Source of the DNA: Nocardioides rotundus
Lineage (GTDB): Bacteria > Actinomycetota > Actinomycetes > Propionibacteriales > Nocardioidaceae
Assembly (NCBI RefSeq): GCF_019931675.1
Contig: NZ_CP082922.1
Coordinates: 3,177,001 to 3,241,000 of the forward strand
Direction: 5' to 3'
DNA length: 64,000 nucleotides
Each line of letters starts with the position of its first letter. Positions within the stretch are counted from its first letter, which is position 1. The notes under the pieces are model-generated. The model did no database searches. It worked only from the letters and a program-made list of their open reading frames with translations, and was not told where the DNA came from. Both the position numbers and the translations under genes were made by a program. Shown here piece by piece: positions 17,776-27,741 of the stretch.

Positions 17776-19190
17776 GCGTCCTCCTTCGCGGGTACGGCGA
17801 TCCCGAAGACCGCCCCGGGCCGGCCGTCGGCGACGAACGCCGAGCCACCGTGCGCGTCGGCGACGGCGCGGACGACCGCGAGTCCCAGGCCGAGGCGGGT
17901 GCGGTCATCGTCGTCGTGGGCGAACCGGCTGAAGAGCCGCTCGGCGTGCTCCAGGTCGACGCCGGGGCCGACGTCGCGCAGGGCGACCTCGAGGTGCGCC
18001 GTACCGTCCTGCTCGGTGCGACGCACCGACCACTCCACGCGGTCGCCCGCGGTCGTGTGGTCCGCGGCGTTCTCGGCGATCTGCCGGACGGCGAGCAGCA
18101 GGCGCGCCGGGTCGAGGTCGGCGCTGACGTCGTCGACGCCGGTGCAGACCCACGCGCGGTCGGCGACCCGCGGGAGCTCCTGACGCAGCGCGTCGGCGAT
18201 CTCGCCGGAGGTGACGGTACGGCGGGCCAGGAACCCCGGGCGCTCGGCGCGGGCCAGGGTCCGCAGGTCGGCGAGGACCTCCTCCATGCCCTCGAGGTGG
18301 TGGGCGACCGCCGCGACCGCGGCCCGCTCCTCCTCGGTGCGCGGCTGCACCCGGCTCAGCTCGCGGCGGGAGCGGGTGATCGGCTCGCGCAGCTCGAAGC
18401 CGGCGCCGTCGACGAAGCGCTGCTCGGTGGCGATGGCGTTCTCCAGCCGGTCCAGCAGCCCGTTGATGGTGCGGGCCAGGTCGGCGAGGTCGTCCTCGCC
18501 GTGCACCTCCAGCCGGCGGCCCGGGTCGTCCTCGGTGATCCGCTGGGCGTCGCGCTGCATCAGCCGCAACGGCCGCAGGATCCGGCCGGCCACCACCCAG
18601 CTGACCAGGCTCGCCAGCACCAGCACGACCACGGAGACGCCGCCGAGCAGCCGGACGACGCGGTCCGCGGCCTGCTCGGCGGGATCGACGAAGATCGCGA
18701 CCACGAAGCGGCCGGCCGCCTGCCCGGACCCGTCGACGAGGTCGACCTTGCCCCAACGCACCGCGCCGGCCGGGGTCTCCATGATCCCGCTGGGCCCTTG
18801 CAGGGTGCGGGCCATCGCGTCCGGGTCCTCGGCCAGGTCGTAGCCGTCGACGACGGTCCCCGGACCCCGGTTCTTCAGCACGGTGCCGTCGGGCAGCTGG
18901 GCGATCAGGTACTCCCCCTCCGCGGGCCGCTGCCGGGACAAGAAGAGCTCGACCAGGGCCCTGGAGGAGCCGAAGGGCTCCGCCGTACGCGGGTCGCGAC
19001 CGTCGCGCGCGAGGTCGCGGAACTCCTCGAGCTCCTGGGTGACGTCGGCGTTCGCGTCCTCGGCCACCTCCGCGCGCAGCGTGGCGCTGACGGTGGTGGC
19101 GACCGCCACCAGACCGACCAGCGTGGTCAGCACGAGCCAGCCGACGATCCGCCAGCGCACCGGCACCCGAGACCCGCGCGGCTCAGTCAT
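17772..19190 (-). CDS. Histidine-kinase-like sensor lacking the phospho-acceptor histidine
   Basis: 472 aa. TM1 is at about 12-34, an extracytoplasmic domain of about 145 residues follows, then TM2 at about 185-207, a HAMP-like linker and a kinase core. The ATPase motifs look intact: N-box QIAENAADHT, G1 RDVGPGVD, F-box FSRFAHDD and G2 RTRLGLGLAVVRAVADAHGG. The H-box, however, reads FVDGAGFELREPITRSRREL where FVADASHELRTPL is expected: His is replaced by Phe (codon TTC). It therefore cannot autophosphorylate in the standard way. No response regulator is adjacent. It is coupled downstream to the anion transporter and glycerate kinase, and upstream to a 60-residue membrane protein. Confidence 0.9.
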   Translation of the reverse strand: MTEPRGSRVPVRWRIVGWLVLTTLVGLVAVATTVSATLRAEVAEDANADVTQELEEFRDLARDGRDPRTAEPFGSSRALVELFLSRQRPAEGEYLIAQLPDGTVLKNRGPGTVVDGYDLAEDPDAMARTLQGPSGIMETPAGAVRWGKVDLVDGSGQAAGRFVVAIFVDPAEQAADRVVRLLGGVSVVVLVLASLVSWVVAGRILRPLRLMQRDAQRITEDDPGRRLEVHGEDDLADLARTINGLLDRLENAIATEQRFVDGAGFELREPITRSRRELSRVQPRTEEERAAVAAVAHHLEGMEEVLADLRTLARAERPGFLARRTVTSGEIADALRQELPRVADRAWVCTGVDDVSADLDPARLLLAVRQIAENAADHTTAGDRVEWSVRRTEQDGTAHLEVALRDVGPGVDLEHAERLFSRFAHDDDDRTRLGLGLAVVRAVADAHGGSAFVADGRPGAVFGIAVPAKEDA

Positions 19191-19365
19191 CGGCGGACTC
19201 CGCCGCGTCAGGTCCGGCCTGCGACACCCGGACCGGCGTGGGGTCCGTGACGTCCGGGGCTCCCGGCCGCGCGGCCAGGGCCTGGCTGGCGAGGGCCAGC
19301 AGCACGGGTACGGCGAGCAGCCCGATGAGCACGAGCACGCGGGCGGCGGCGGGGTGTCGAGACAT
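19183..19365 (-). CDS. Small single-pass membrane or secreted protein upstream of the kinase-like gene
   Basis: 60 aa: a basic start (MSRHPAAAR), one hydrophobic segment at about 10-31 (VLVLIGLLAVPVLLALASQA), then an acidic, Pro-rich tail. It overlaps the kinase-like gene by eight bases (ATGACTGA), which supports it being real and co-translated. It could be a small sensor partner or an exported peptide. No family is recognised. Confidence 0.55.
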   Translation of the reverse strand: MSRHPAAARVLVLIGLLAVPVLLALASQALAARPGAPDVTDPTPVRVSQAGPDAAESADD

Positions 19366-19501
19366 GCCCCCTAGGCAACGCAGCCACCATGAGTCTCAGG
19401 TGAGGCTCAGATGAGGGGGCGCTCATGCTTCGCCCCGGGCCCTCTCCCCCGCGCGGCGGAACGACGTGGCCTGGCTACCTCCCGTCAGGGGGCCGGGAGC
19501 G

Positions 19502-20920
19502 TCAGAGGATCTCGCCGGGGGCGTACGACGCGGCCTCGGGATAGCGGGAGACGACCTCGCCCACCCGCCGGACGACCGCCTGGGTCTGCGCCACCGCGGC
19601 GCCGGTGAACTCGATCGGCTCGGCGACCAGCGAGTCGATCTGCTCCCGGGTCAGCCCGAGCCGCTCGTCGGCGGCGAGCTTGGCGAAGACGTCGTTCTCG
19701 GCCTGCCCCTGGCGCATCGCGAGCGCCGTACCGACCGCCGCCTCCTTGATCGCCTCGTGCCCGGCCTCGCGCCCGACGCCGTTGCGGACCGCGGCCATCA
19801 GCACCTTGGTCGTCGACAGGAACGGCAGGTAGCGGTCCAGCTCGCGCTGGATCACCGCGGGGAACGCGCCGAACTCGTCGAGCACGGTGAGGAAGGTCTG
19901 GAAGAGGCCGTCGGCGGCGAAGAAGGCGTCGGGCAGGGCGACGCGGCGTACGACGGAGTCGGAGACGTCGCCCTCGTTCCACTGGTCGCCCGCGAGCTCG
20001 CCGACCATGGAGAGGTAACCGCGCAGCACGACCGCCAGACCGTTGACCCGCTCGCACGAGCGCGAGTTCATCTTGTGCGGCATCGCCGACGAGCCGACCT
20101 GGCCCTCCTTGAAGCCCTCGGTGACCAGCTCGTTGCCGGCCATCAGCCGGACCGTGGTGGCCAGGTTGGACGGCCCGGCGGCGAGCTGCACCAGCGTGGA
20201 GACCACGTCGAAGTCCAGCGAGCGCGGGTAGACCTGGCCGACGCTGGTGAGCACCCGGTGGAAGCCGAGGTGCCGGGCGATCCGCTCCTCGAGGTCGGCG
20301 AGCTTGGAGGCGTCGCCGTCGAACAGGTCGAGCATGTCCTGCGCGGTGCCCATTGGCCCCTTGATCCCGCGCAGGGGGTAGCGGGCGAGCAGGTCCTCGA
20401 GCCGCTCCAACGCCACCAGCAGCTCGTCGGCGGCGGTGGCGAAACGCTTGCCGAGCGTGGTGGCCTGGGCGGCCACGTTGTGCGACCGGCCGGCCATCAC
20501 GGTCGTCTCGTGCTCGGCGGCCAGCCGGGCGAGCCGGGCCAGCGCGGCCACGGCCCGGTCACGCAGCAGCTCGAGGGACTGGCGCACCTGCAGCTGCTCG
20601 ACGTTCTCGGTCAGGTCGCGGCTGGTCATCCCCTTGTGCACGTGCTCGTGGCCGGCGAGGGCGTTGAACTCCTCGATCCGGGCCTTCACGTCGTGCCGGG
20701 TGACCCGCTCGCGCGCGGCGATGGAGTCCAGGTCGACCCGGTCGATCACGGCGCGGTAGTCGTCGATCACGCCGTCGGGTACGTCGACCCCGAGGTCGCG
20801 CTGCGCCTCCAGCACGGCCAGCCACAGCTCCCGCTCCAGGGTGATCTTGTGCTCCGGCGACCAGATGCGCGCGAGGTCGTCGGCGGCGTAGCGGCTGGCA
20901 AGGACGTTGGGGACGGTCAC
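19502..20920 (-). CDS. purB: Adenylosuccinate lyase
   Basis: 472 aa. It cleaves SAICAR to AICAR plus fumarate and adenylosuccinate to AMP plus fumarate. The superfamily signature GSSAMPHKMNSRSCERVN is present, as are HVHKGMTSRDLTENVEQ and GRSHNVAAQATTLGKRF. The start is a GTG (VTVPNVLASRYAADD) with AGGAGG about eight bases upstream, overlapping the purD stop (GTGA). A start 69 nt further up would add only an Arg-rich antisense-like tail. Confidence 0.97.
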   Translation of the reverse strand: MTVPNVLASRYAADDLARIWSPEHKITLERELWLAVLEAQRDLGVDVPDGVIDDYRAVIDRVDLDSIAARERVTRHDVKARIEEFNALAGHEHVHKGMTSRDLTENVEQLQVRQSLELLRDRAVAALARLARLAAEHETTVMAGRSHNVAAQATTLGKRFATAADELLVALERLEDLLARYPLRGIKGPMGTAQDMLDLFDGDASKLADLEERIARHLGFHRVLTSVGQVYPRSLDFDVVSTLVQLAAGPSNLATTVRLMAGNELVTEGFKEGQVGSSAMPHKMNSRSCERVNGLAVVLRGYLSMVGELAGDQWNEGDVSDSVVRRVALPDAFFAADGLFQTFLTVLDEFGAFPAVIQRELDRYLPFLSTTKVLMAAVRNGVGREAGHEAIKEAAVGTALAMRQGQAENDVFAKLAADERLGLTREQIDSLVAEPIEFTGAAVAQTQAVVRRVGEVVSRYPEAASYAPGEIL

Positions 20921-22194
20921 GGACGCTCCTCCTGGACGACGGCTCCCTCGACGACGCCGAGGGGCTCGGCGGCGATGTCGCGCCGCCACTGGGCACCGGG
21001 GAAGGAGATCGCGGCGATCCCCTCGTAGGCCTTGGCCCGCGCGTCGGCGACGTCGTCGCCGGTCGCGGTCACGGTGAGCACCCGGCCGCCGGCGGTGACG
21101 AGCGCGTCGCCGTCGCGGGCGGTGCCGGCGTGGATGACCTCGACGTCCGGCTCGTCGACCAGCGTCTCGGTGCCGACGATGACGTCGCCCTTCGAGGAGC
21201 CCTCGGGATAGCCCGCCGAGGCCATCACCACGGTGACGGCGGCCCCGTCGCCGAACTCCGGCGGGGGTACGCCGTCGAGCCCGCCGGTCGCGGCGGCGAA
21301 CAGCAGCTCACCCAGGGGCGAGGTCAGCACCGCCAGCACCGGCTGGGTGTCGGGGTCGCCGAACCGGCAGTTGAACTCGATCACCCGCGGCCCGTCGCCG
21401 GTGAGCGCGAGCCCGACGTAGAGCGTGCCCGCGAAGGGGGTCCCCCGCCGGGCCATCTCGTCGAGCGTCGGCTGGACCACGTCGCGCAGCACGTCCTGGG
21501 CGACCGTCTCCGGCGCCCACGGCAGCGGGGTGTAGGCGCCCATGCCGCCGGTGTTCGGCCCGCGCCCGCCGTCGAAGATCCGCTTGAAGTCCTGCGCGGG
21601 CTGCAGCGCCCGCGCCGTGCTGCCGTCGCACACCGCGAAGATCGAGAACTCGGGCCCGTCGAGGAACTCCTCGACCACCACCCGCTCGCAGCCGGCCGCG
21701 TGCGCGAGCGCCTCGTCGCGGTCCGCGGTCACCACGACGCCCTTGCCGGCGGCGAGGCCGTCGTCCTTGACGACGTACGGCGACCCGAGCTCATCCAACG
21801 CCGCCGCGACCTCGTCGGCCGTGGTGCACGTCCGGGCCCGGGCGGTGGGGACCCCGGCCGCGGCCATCACGTCCTTGGCGAACGCCTTGGAGCCCTCCAG
21901 CATCGCGGCCTCCCGGCCCGGGCCGTAGCACGCGACCCCCGCGTCGCGGACCACGTCGGCGACCCCGGCCACGAGCGGCGCCTCGGGCCCGATGACGACC
22001 AGGTCGGCGCCGATCTCACGGGCCAGCGCGGCGACCGCGTCCCCGTCGAGGATGTCGACCTCCCGCCGGGTCGCGACCGCCTCCATGCCCGGGTTCCCGG
22101 GGGCGACGTACACCTCGCCCACCGACGGGTCGCGGGAGAGCGCGAGCGCGAGCGCGTGCTCGCGGCCGCCGGTGCCGATGACGAGGGGCCTCAC
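20917..22194 (-). CDS. purD: Phosphoribosylamine--glycine ligase (GARS)
   Basis: 425 aa, full length for PurD, an ATP-grasp enzyme joining glycine to phosphoribosylamine. Motifs: VIGTGGREHALALAL, LVVIGPEAPLVAGVAD, YVVKDDGLAAGKGVVV, TGGMGAYTPLPW and EFNCRFGDPDTQPVL. The start is GTG (VRPLVIGTGG). A TAGGAT box lies eight bases upstream, so the transcript is probably leaderless or nearly so. The stop overlaps purB. The 310 nt upstream separate it from purA and carry palindromic and tandem repeats. Confidence 0.97.
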   Translation of the reverse strand: MRPLVIGTGGREHALALALSRDPSVGEVYVAPGNPGMEAVATRREVDILDGDAVAALAREIGADLVVIGPEAPLVAGVADVVRDAGVACYGPGREAAMLEGSKAFAKDVMAAAGVPTARARTCTTADEVAAALDELGSPYVVKDDGLAAGKGVVVTADRDEALAHAAGCERVVVEEFLDGPEFSIFAVCDGSTARALQPAQDFKRIFDGGRGPNTGGMGAYTPLPWAPETVAQDVLRDVVQPTLDEMARRGTPFAGTLYVGLALTGDGPRVIEFNCRFGDPDTQPVLAVLTSPLGELLFAAATGGLDGVPPPEFGDGAAVTVVMASAGYPEGSSKGDVIVGTETLVDEPDVEVIHAGTARDGDALVTAGGRVLTVTATGDDVADARAKAYEGIAAISFPGAQWRRDIAAEPLGVVEGAVVQEERP

Positions 22195-22202
22195 GTTCCG
22201 CG

Positions 22203-22208
22203 ATCCTA
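22203..22208 (-). promoter_or_regulatory. Putative -10 element of purD
   Basis: TAGGAT on the minus strand, eight bases before the purD GTG and with no Shine-Dalgarno between. It implies purDB has its own promoter downstream of the repeat block. Confidence 0.45.
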
Positions 22209-22247
22209 TCCGCGCCCCGCTGTCGCAGGTCCCGCCGGCCAGCTTCC

Positions 22248-22312
22248 GGTGGTCGAGCGCCGGTCTCGCCGGTCGAGCCCCGCTCTCGGTGGTCGAGCCT
22301 GTCGAGACCACC
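22248..22312. repeat. Palindromic repeat: one complete element and two half-units
   Basis: 22248-22260 is a half-unit (GGTGGTCGAGC), a second degenerate half follows near 22270, and 22288-22312 is a complete 25-nt element with perfect 7-nt arms GGTGGTC and GACCACC around an 11-nt centre (GAGCCTGTCGA). The same 25 bases occur at 60603-60627 inside the cobIJ gene. Confidence 0.85.
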
Positions 22313-22347
22313 CCGCGTCAACAACCGACCACGTTCACTCCGCGGCC

Positions 22348-22500
22348 GTGGTCTCGACAAGCTCGACCACCGAAGAGCAAGCCGACCAGCGAAGAGCCGT
22401 GGTCTCGACAAGCTCGACCACCGAAGAGCAAGCCGACCACCGAGCGGCCGTGGTCTCGACAAGCTCGACCACCGAGGAGCGGGGCTCGACCGGCGACGAG
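22348..22500. repeat. Tandem repeat, three palindrome copies at exact 51-nt period
   Basis: A 23-nt palindrome (outer GTGGTC/ GACCAC, centre TCGACAAGCTC) starts at 22348, 22399 and 22450, so the period is exactly 51 nt. The spacer (AGAGCAAGCCGACCA and similar) is also repeated with a few changes. The block lies between the ends of purA and purD. It is too short and too degenerate for CRISPR; it looks like an expanded REP-like element that could act on the purA-purD transcript. Confidence 0.85.
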
Positions 22501-22504
22501 GGCG

Positions 22505-23890
<1,386 letters not shown>

Positions 23891-23891
23891 T

Positions 23892-23897
23892 TAGCCT
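23892..23897 (+). promoter_or_regulatory. -10 element of leaderless lipid kinase gene
   Basis: TAGCCT followed by seven bases and the GTG start. There is no Shine-Dalgarno, so a leaderless message is likely. Confidence 0.6.
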
Positions 23898-23904
23898 GAT
23901 CGTT

Positions 23905-24816
23905 GTGGACCCACTTCTCGTGATCACCAATGCCGACGCCGGCACCGCCGACCAGGAGACCCTGGAAGAGGGGCTGGAGATCCTCCGCGACGCCACCGAC
24001 GTGGAGGTGGCCGCCACCTCCAGCCCCGGCGAGCTGGACGGGGTGCTGCACCGGGCCGGTTCCCGGCGGATCGTGGTGGCCGGGGGCGACGGATCGCTGC
24101 ACGCCGTAATCGCCTCGCTGCACCGCCGCGGCGACCTGGAGAAGGCCGTGGTCGGCCTGCTGCCCCTCGGCACCGGCAACGACTTCGCCCGGTCGATGGA
24201 GGTTCCCCTCGACATCAAGGACGCCGCGCGGCTGATCCTCACCGGCGAGGTGCGGCCGGTCGACCTGCTCACCGACGACGAGGACGGCGTGGTCGTCAAC
24301 AACGTCCACGTCGGCGCAGGGGCGCAGGCCTCCCGGCGCGGCGCCCGGTGGAAGAAGCGGCTCGGGTCGATCGGCATCGGCAAGGTCAACCTGGGCAAGC
24401 TCGGCTACCCGATCGGGGCCTTCCAGGCCTCGTTCATGCCGCCCTCGGTGCGCCTGCGGATCGAGATCGACGGGGAGGTCGTCAACGACCTGGACCAGCC
24501 GACCCTGATGGTTGCCGTCGGCAACGGCATCTCGGTCGGCGGCGGCGCGGAGCTCACGCCCGACGCGGACGCCGAGGACGGGAAGGCCGATGTGATGATC
24601 TCCCGCGCCGTGGGCCCGATCTCCCGGTTCGGCTACGTCCTGGACATGGCCCGCCGCCGGCACCGCGAGCGCGACGACGTGCGCTACCTCCGCGGTCGCG
24701 AGGTGCGGATCTCCGGCGAGGAGTTCTACGCTGCCGCGGACGGCGAGATCGACGGCCCGCTGCGCGACCGGAGCTGGACGCTGCACCCGCACGCCTGGTC
24801 GATGATCCTCCCGTGA
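23905..24816 (+). CDS. Diacylglycerol/sphingosine-type lipid kinase (DAGK catalytic domain)
   Basis: 303 aa. Nucleotide-binding motifs VVAGGDGSLHAVIAS (GGDGS) and LLPLGTGNDFARSM (GTGNDFA) are canonical, followed by the beta-rich C-terminal domain ending AAADGEIDGPLRDRSWTLHP. It phosphorylates a lipid alcohol; in actinobacteria this is often diacylglycerol, with phosphatidic acid re-entering phospholipid synthesis. The substrate is not readable here. GTG start (VDPLLVITNADAG) with leaderless-type promoter. Monocistronic or read through into lysS 33 nt later. Confidence 0.93.
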   Translation: MDPLLVITNADAGTADQETLEEGLEILRDATDVEVAATSSPGELDGVLHRAGSRRIVVAGGDGSLHAVIASLHRRGDLEKAVVGLLPLGTGNDFARSMEVPLDIKDAARLILTGEVRPVDLLTDDEDGVVVNNVHVGAGAQASRRGARWKKRLGSIGIGKVNLGKLGYPIGAFQASFMPPSVRLRIEIDGEVVNDLDQPTLMVAVGNGISVGGGAELTPDADAEDGKADVMISRAVGPISRFGYVLDMARRRHRERDDVRYLRGREVRISGEEFYAAADGEIDGPLRDRSWTLHPHAWSMILP

Positions 24817-24849
24817 GACGGGTCCTGGCCGCCTGAGAGAATCGGCGCC

Positions 24850-26547
24850 ATGGCTCGAGGACGCAAGCAGCAGGGTGCTCCCCACGACTGGGTGACGCGC
24901 GCCGCCGACGACGCGGTGCGGCACGCCGGCGAGGGCAAGCCGGTGACGGTCTCCTCGGGCGCCTCCCCGTCGGGCCCGGTCCACCTGGGCAACCTGCGGG
25001 AGTTCCTCACCGTGCACTTCGTCGCCGACGAGCTGCGCCGGCGCGGGCTCCAGGCGCGCCACCTGCACGTGTGGGACGACTACGACCGCTTCCGCAAGGT
25101 GCCGGCCGGCGTCCCCGCGGAGTGGGCCGAGCACATCGGCCGCCCGCTGACCGCCGTACCCGACCCCTGGGGCTGTCATCCCAACTGGGCCGAGCACTTC
25201 AAGGCGCCGCTGCGCGACGCGCTCACCGCGCTCGGGGTGGAGATGGAGGAGATCTCCCAGACCGAGCTCTACGGCAACGGCACCTACCGCGAGCAGGTGC
25301 TGACGGCGGTGCGGCACCGCGACGAGATCGACGAGGTGCTGGCCCGCTACCGCACGAAGAAGCCGGTGCAGGCCGAGACCGACCAGGAGGCCGAGGCGCT
25401 GGCCGACTCGGTGGCCGACGAGGAGGACCCCTCCGGCGCGACGGCGCTCGAGCGGTTCCCGTTCAAGCCCTACTGCCGCACCTGCGGGCGGGACACGACC
25501 ACGCTGACGTCCTACGACGACGAGACGACCGACCTCGCCTACACCTGCGACTCCTGTGGGCACTCCCACGTCACCAACCTGGCCACGCAGGACGAGGGCA
25601 AGCTGGTGTGGAAGGTCGACTGGCCGATGCGCTGGGCGTTCTACCACGTCGATTTCGAGCCCGCCGGGATGGACCACGCCACCCCCGGGTCGTCCTTCAC
25701 CGTGGGCCACGAGCTGGTGGAGAGGATATTCGGGATGCCCCGGCCGGCGTGGTTCGGCTACGGCTTCGTCGGCTTCGCCGGGGTGCAGAAGATGTCCTCC
25801 TCCGCGGGCGGCGCTCCCACGGCGACCGACGCGCTGGAGGTGCTGGAGGCCCCGGTGCTGCGGTGGCTCTACGTCCGCCGCAACCCGCGCCAGACCTTCG
25901 ACATCGACTTCGGCCCCGAGGTGATCCGGCTCTACGACGAGTGGGACGCGCTCGGTCGCAAGGCCGCGGACCCGGAGAGGCGGGACGCCGCCGTGCTCGC
26001 CCACGAGCGGGCCGCCGCGACCGCCGCCGGGCCGCTGCCGGCCCCCGAGGTCGTCGTGCCGTTCCGCCTGCTCTCCTCCGTCGCCGACATCACCGCGGGG
26101 TCGCCCGAGCACATCTCCCGGATCGTGGCCAGCTCCGGCTTCCCCCACGACGGCGTCGAGGCGCTGGAGCCCCGGCTGAGCCGCGCGAGGGGCTGGGTCG
26201 CCACCCGCCCCGAGGACGAGCGCACGACGGTCCGCGAGACCGCCGACGCCACGGCCCTCGAGGCGCTCTCCCCGCAGGAGTCGGAGTGGCTCTCGCTGCT
26301 GCTGCAGGGGCTCGCCGGGCAGGACGAGCTGGACGTCGAGCACGTCACCTCGCTGGTGTACGGCGTGCCCAAGCTGGCCCGCGGCCTGGGCCTCGACGAC
26401 GCCCCGACCGAGGAGGTCAAGGCGGACCAGAGGGAGTTCTTCCGGCTGCTCTACCACCTCCTCGTCGACGCCGAGCGCGGCCCGCGACTGCCCACCCTGA
26501 TCGTGGCACTGGGCGCCGACAAGGTCCGGTCGCTGCTCTCGGTGTGA
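24850..26547 (+). CDS. lysS: Class I lysyl-tRNA synthetase
   Basis: 565 aa. This is the archaeal-type class I enzyme (LysK family), not the common class II LysRS. The HIGH variant is in SGASPSGPVHLGNLREF and the KMSKS variant is VQKMSSSAGG. A CxxC/CxxC zinc ribbon (YCRTCGRD ... YTCDSCGHS) lies at about 208-238. The start MARGRKQQGAPHDWV follows a GAGAAT box seven bases upstream, another leaderless pattern. It attaches lysine to tRNA-Lys; whether a class II copy exists elsewhere cannot be told. The 228 nt downstream, before the ABC operon, holds an 18-nt tandem repeat. Confidence 0.95.
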   Translation: MARGRKQQGAPHDWVTRAADDAVRHAGEGKPVTVSSGASPSGPVHLGNLREFLTVHFVADELRRRGLQARHLHVWDDYDRFRKVPAGVPAEWAEHIGRPLTAVPDPWGCHPNWAEHFKAPLRDALTALGVEMEEISQTELYGNGTYREQVLTAVRHRDEIDEVLARYRTKKPVQAETDQEAEALADSVADEEDPSGATALERFPFKPYCRTCGRDTTTLTSYDDETTDLAYTCDSCGHSHVTNLATQDEGKLVWKVDWPMRWAFYHVDFEPAGMDHATPGSSFTVGHELVERIFGMPRPAWFGYGFVGFAGVQKMSSSAGGAPTATDALEVLEAPVLRWLYVRRNPRQTFDIDFGPEVIRLYDEWDALGRKAADPERRDAAVLAHERAAATAAGPLPAPEVVVPFRLLSSVADITAGSPEHISRIVASSGFPHDGVEALEPRLSRARGWVATRPEDERTTVRETADATALEALSPQESEWLSLLLQGLAGQDELDVEHVTSLVYGVPKLARGLGLDDAPTEEVKADQREFFRLLYHLLVDAERGPRLPTLIVALGADKVRSLLSV

Positions 26548-26595
26548 CGCGCCGGGGCTCGCCCGCCGTCGTACTGTTCGGTACGTCGGGCCGGG

Positions 26596-26672
26596 CTGGT
26601 CTCGACGGGCTCGACCAGCGAAACGGGCTCGACCAGCGAAACGGGCTCGACCAGCAGAACGGGCTCGACCAG
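26596..26672. repeat. Palindrome followed by three 18-nt tandem half-units
   Basis: 26596-26618 is a complete palindrome (CTGGTC...GACCAG arms, centre TCGACGGGCTC). It is followed by three 18-nt units at 26619, 26637 and 26655 (each CGAAACGGGCTCGACCAG or one change). It is related to the elements near purA and inside cobN and cobIJ. It lies between lysS and the ABC exporter operon. Confidence 0.85.
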
Positions 26673-26775
26673 CGCACAGGACCTGACAGATGTCATGCCC
26701 GGTCCGGGAGGAACCCACCCGGACCGGTGAGCCGGCGCACTACTGACGAACGCCGGTCGGCCGGAGAGTGGAGCC

Positions 26776-27741
26776 ATGACCACTCCCACCCAGCACTCCC
26801 CCGCCGTCGAGGCCGTCGGACTGCGCCGCAGCTACGGCTCCGGCGACGAGACCCACGAGGCCGTCCGAGGCATCGACCTCACGGTGGAGCGCGGCTCCAT
26901 CACCGCGCTGCTCGGCACCAACGGCGCCGGCAAGACCTCCACCCTGGAGGTGATCGAGGGCCTCGCGCGGCCGACCGGCGGCGCGGTGAGCGTCCTCGGC
27001 CTGGACCCGTGGAAGGACCGCGCCGAGGTGCGTCGCCGTACCGGCATCCTCCTGCAGGACAGCGGCTTCCCCGCGGACCTGACCGTCCGCGAGACCCTCG
27101 CCTACTGGTCCGACACCGTCACCGGCTCGCGGCCGGCGGACCGGACCCTGGCGATGCTCGACCTGACCGAGCGCCGCGACGTGCGGGTCCGGGCGCTCTC
27201 CGGCGGCGAGACCCGCCGGCTTGACCTGGCCTGCACGCTGGCCGGCGACCCCGAGCTGGTGTTCCTCGACGAGCCCAGCACCGGACTGGACCCGCAGAGC
27301 CGGCGCCGCGTGTGGGACCTGATCCGCGAGCTGAAGGCGGCCGGCACCACGGTGCTGATGACCACCCACTACCTCGAGGAGGCCGAGGCGCTGGCCGACC
27401 GGATCGCGATCATGCACCGCGGCCGGATCGTCCGGGACGGTACGCCGGCCCAGATCACCGCCGACCAGCCGGCGACCGTCCGCTTCGGCACGCCCGCACG
27501 GCCGCTGCCCGAGCTGCCCGGGATGGTCGACACCGGCGCCGACGGCGGCCTCACCGTGCTGCACACCCGCGACCTGCAGGCCACCCTGCACCGGCTGCTC
27601 GCCTGGGCCGCCGAGACCGGCACCGACCTGGACCGCCTGGACGCGCGTACGGCGACCCTGGAGTCCGCCTTCCTGGCGATCGCCCGCGACGACCACGCCA
27701 CCCCGACCACCGACCTCACCACCGCAGGAGCGACCCGATGA
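26776..27741 (+). CDS. ABC-2 type exporter ATP-binding protein
   Basis: 321 aa. Walker A LLGTNGAGKTSTLE, Q-loop ILLQDSG, signature ALSGGETRRLDLA, Walker B LVFLDEPSTGLDPQ and H-loop MTTHYLEEAEAL are all present, followed by a C-terminal ~80-residue extension as in DrrA-type ATPases. It energises the permease encoded next (ATGA overlap). The pair is followed by a NarL-type two-component system, an arrangement typical of antimicrobial or lipid-stress sensing exporters. Confidence 0.95.
   Translation: MTTPTQHSPAVEAVGLRRSYGSGDETHEAVRGIDLTVERGSITALLGTNGAGKTSTLEVIEGLARPTGGAVSVLGLDPWKDRAEVRRRTGILLQDSGFPADLTVRETLAYWSDTVTGSRPADRTLAMLDLTERRDVRVRALSGGETRRLDLACTLAGDPELVFLDEPSTGLDPQSRRRVWDLIRELKAAGTTVLMTTHYLEEAEALADRIAIMHRGRIVRDGTPAQITADQPATVRFGTPARPLPELPGMVDTGADGGLTVLHTRDLQATLHRLLAWAAETGTDLDRLDARTATLESAFLAIARDDHATPTTDLTTAGATR

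Noticed and set aside
22348..22500. Possible CRISPR array
   Set aside because: The spacers between the 23-nt palindromes are themselves repeated, there are only three units, and no cas genes are near. It is a tandem repeat.
26596..26672. Rho-independent terminator of lysS
   Set aside because: The palindrome is part of a dispersed repeat family and is followed by half-unit copies instead of a U-tract; a terminator role is not excluded but is not the best description.
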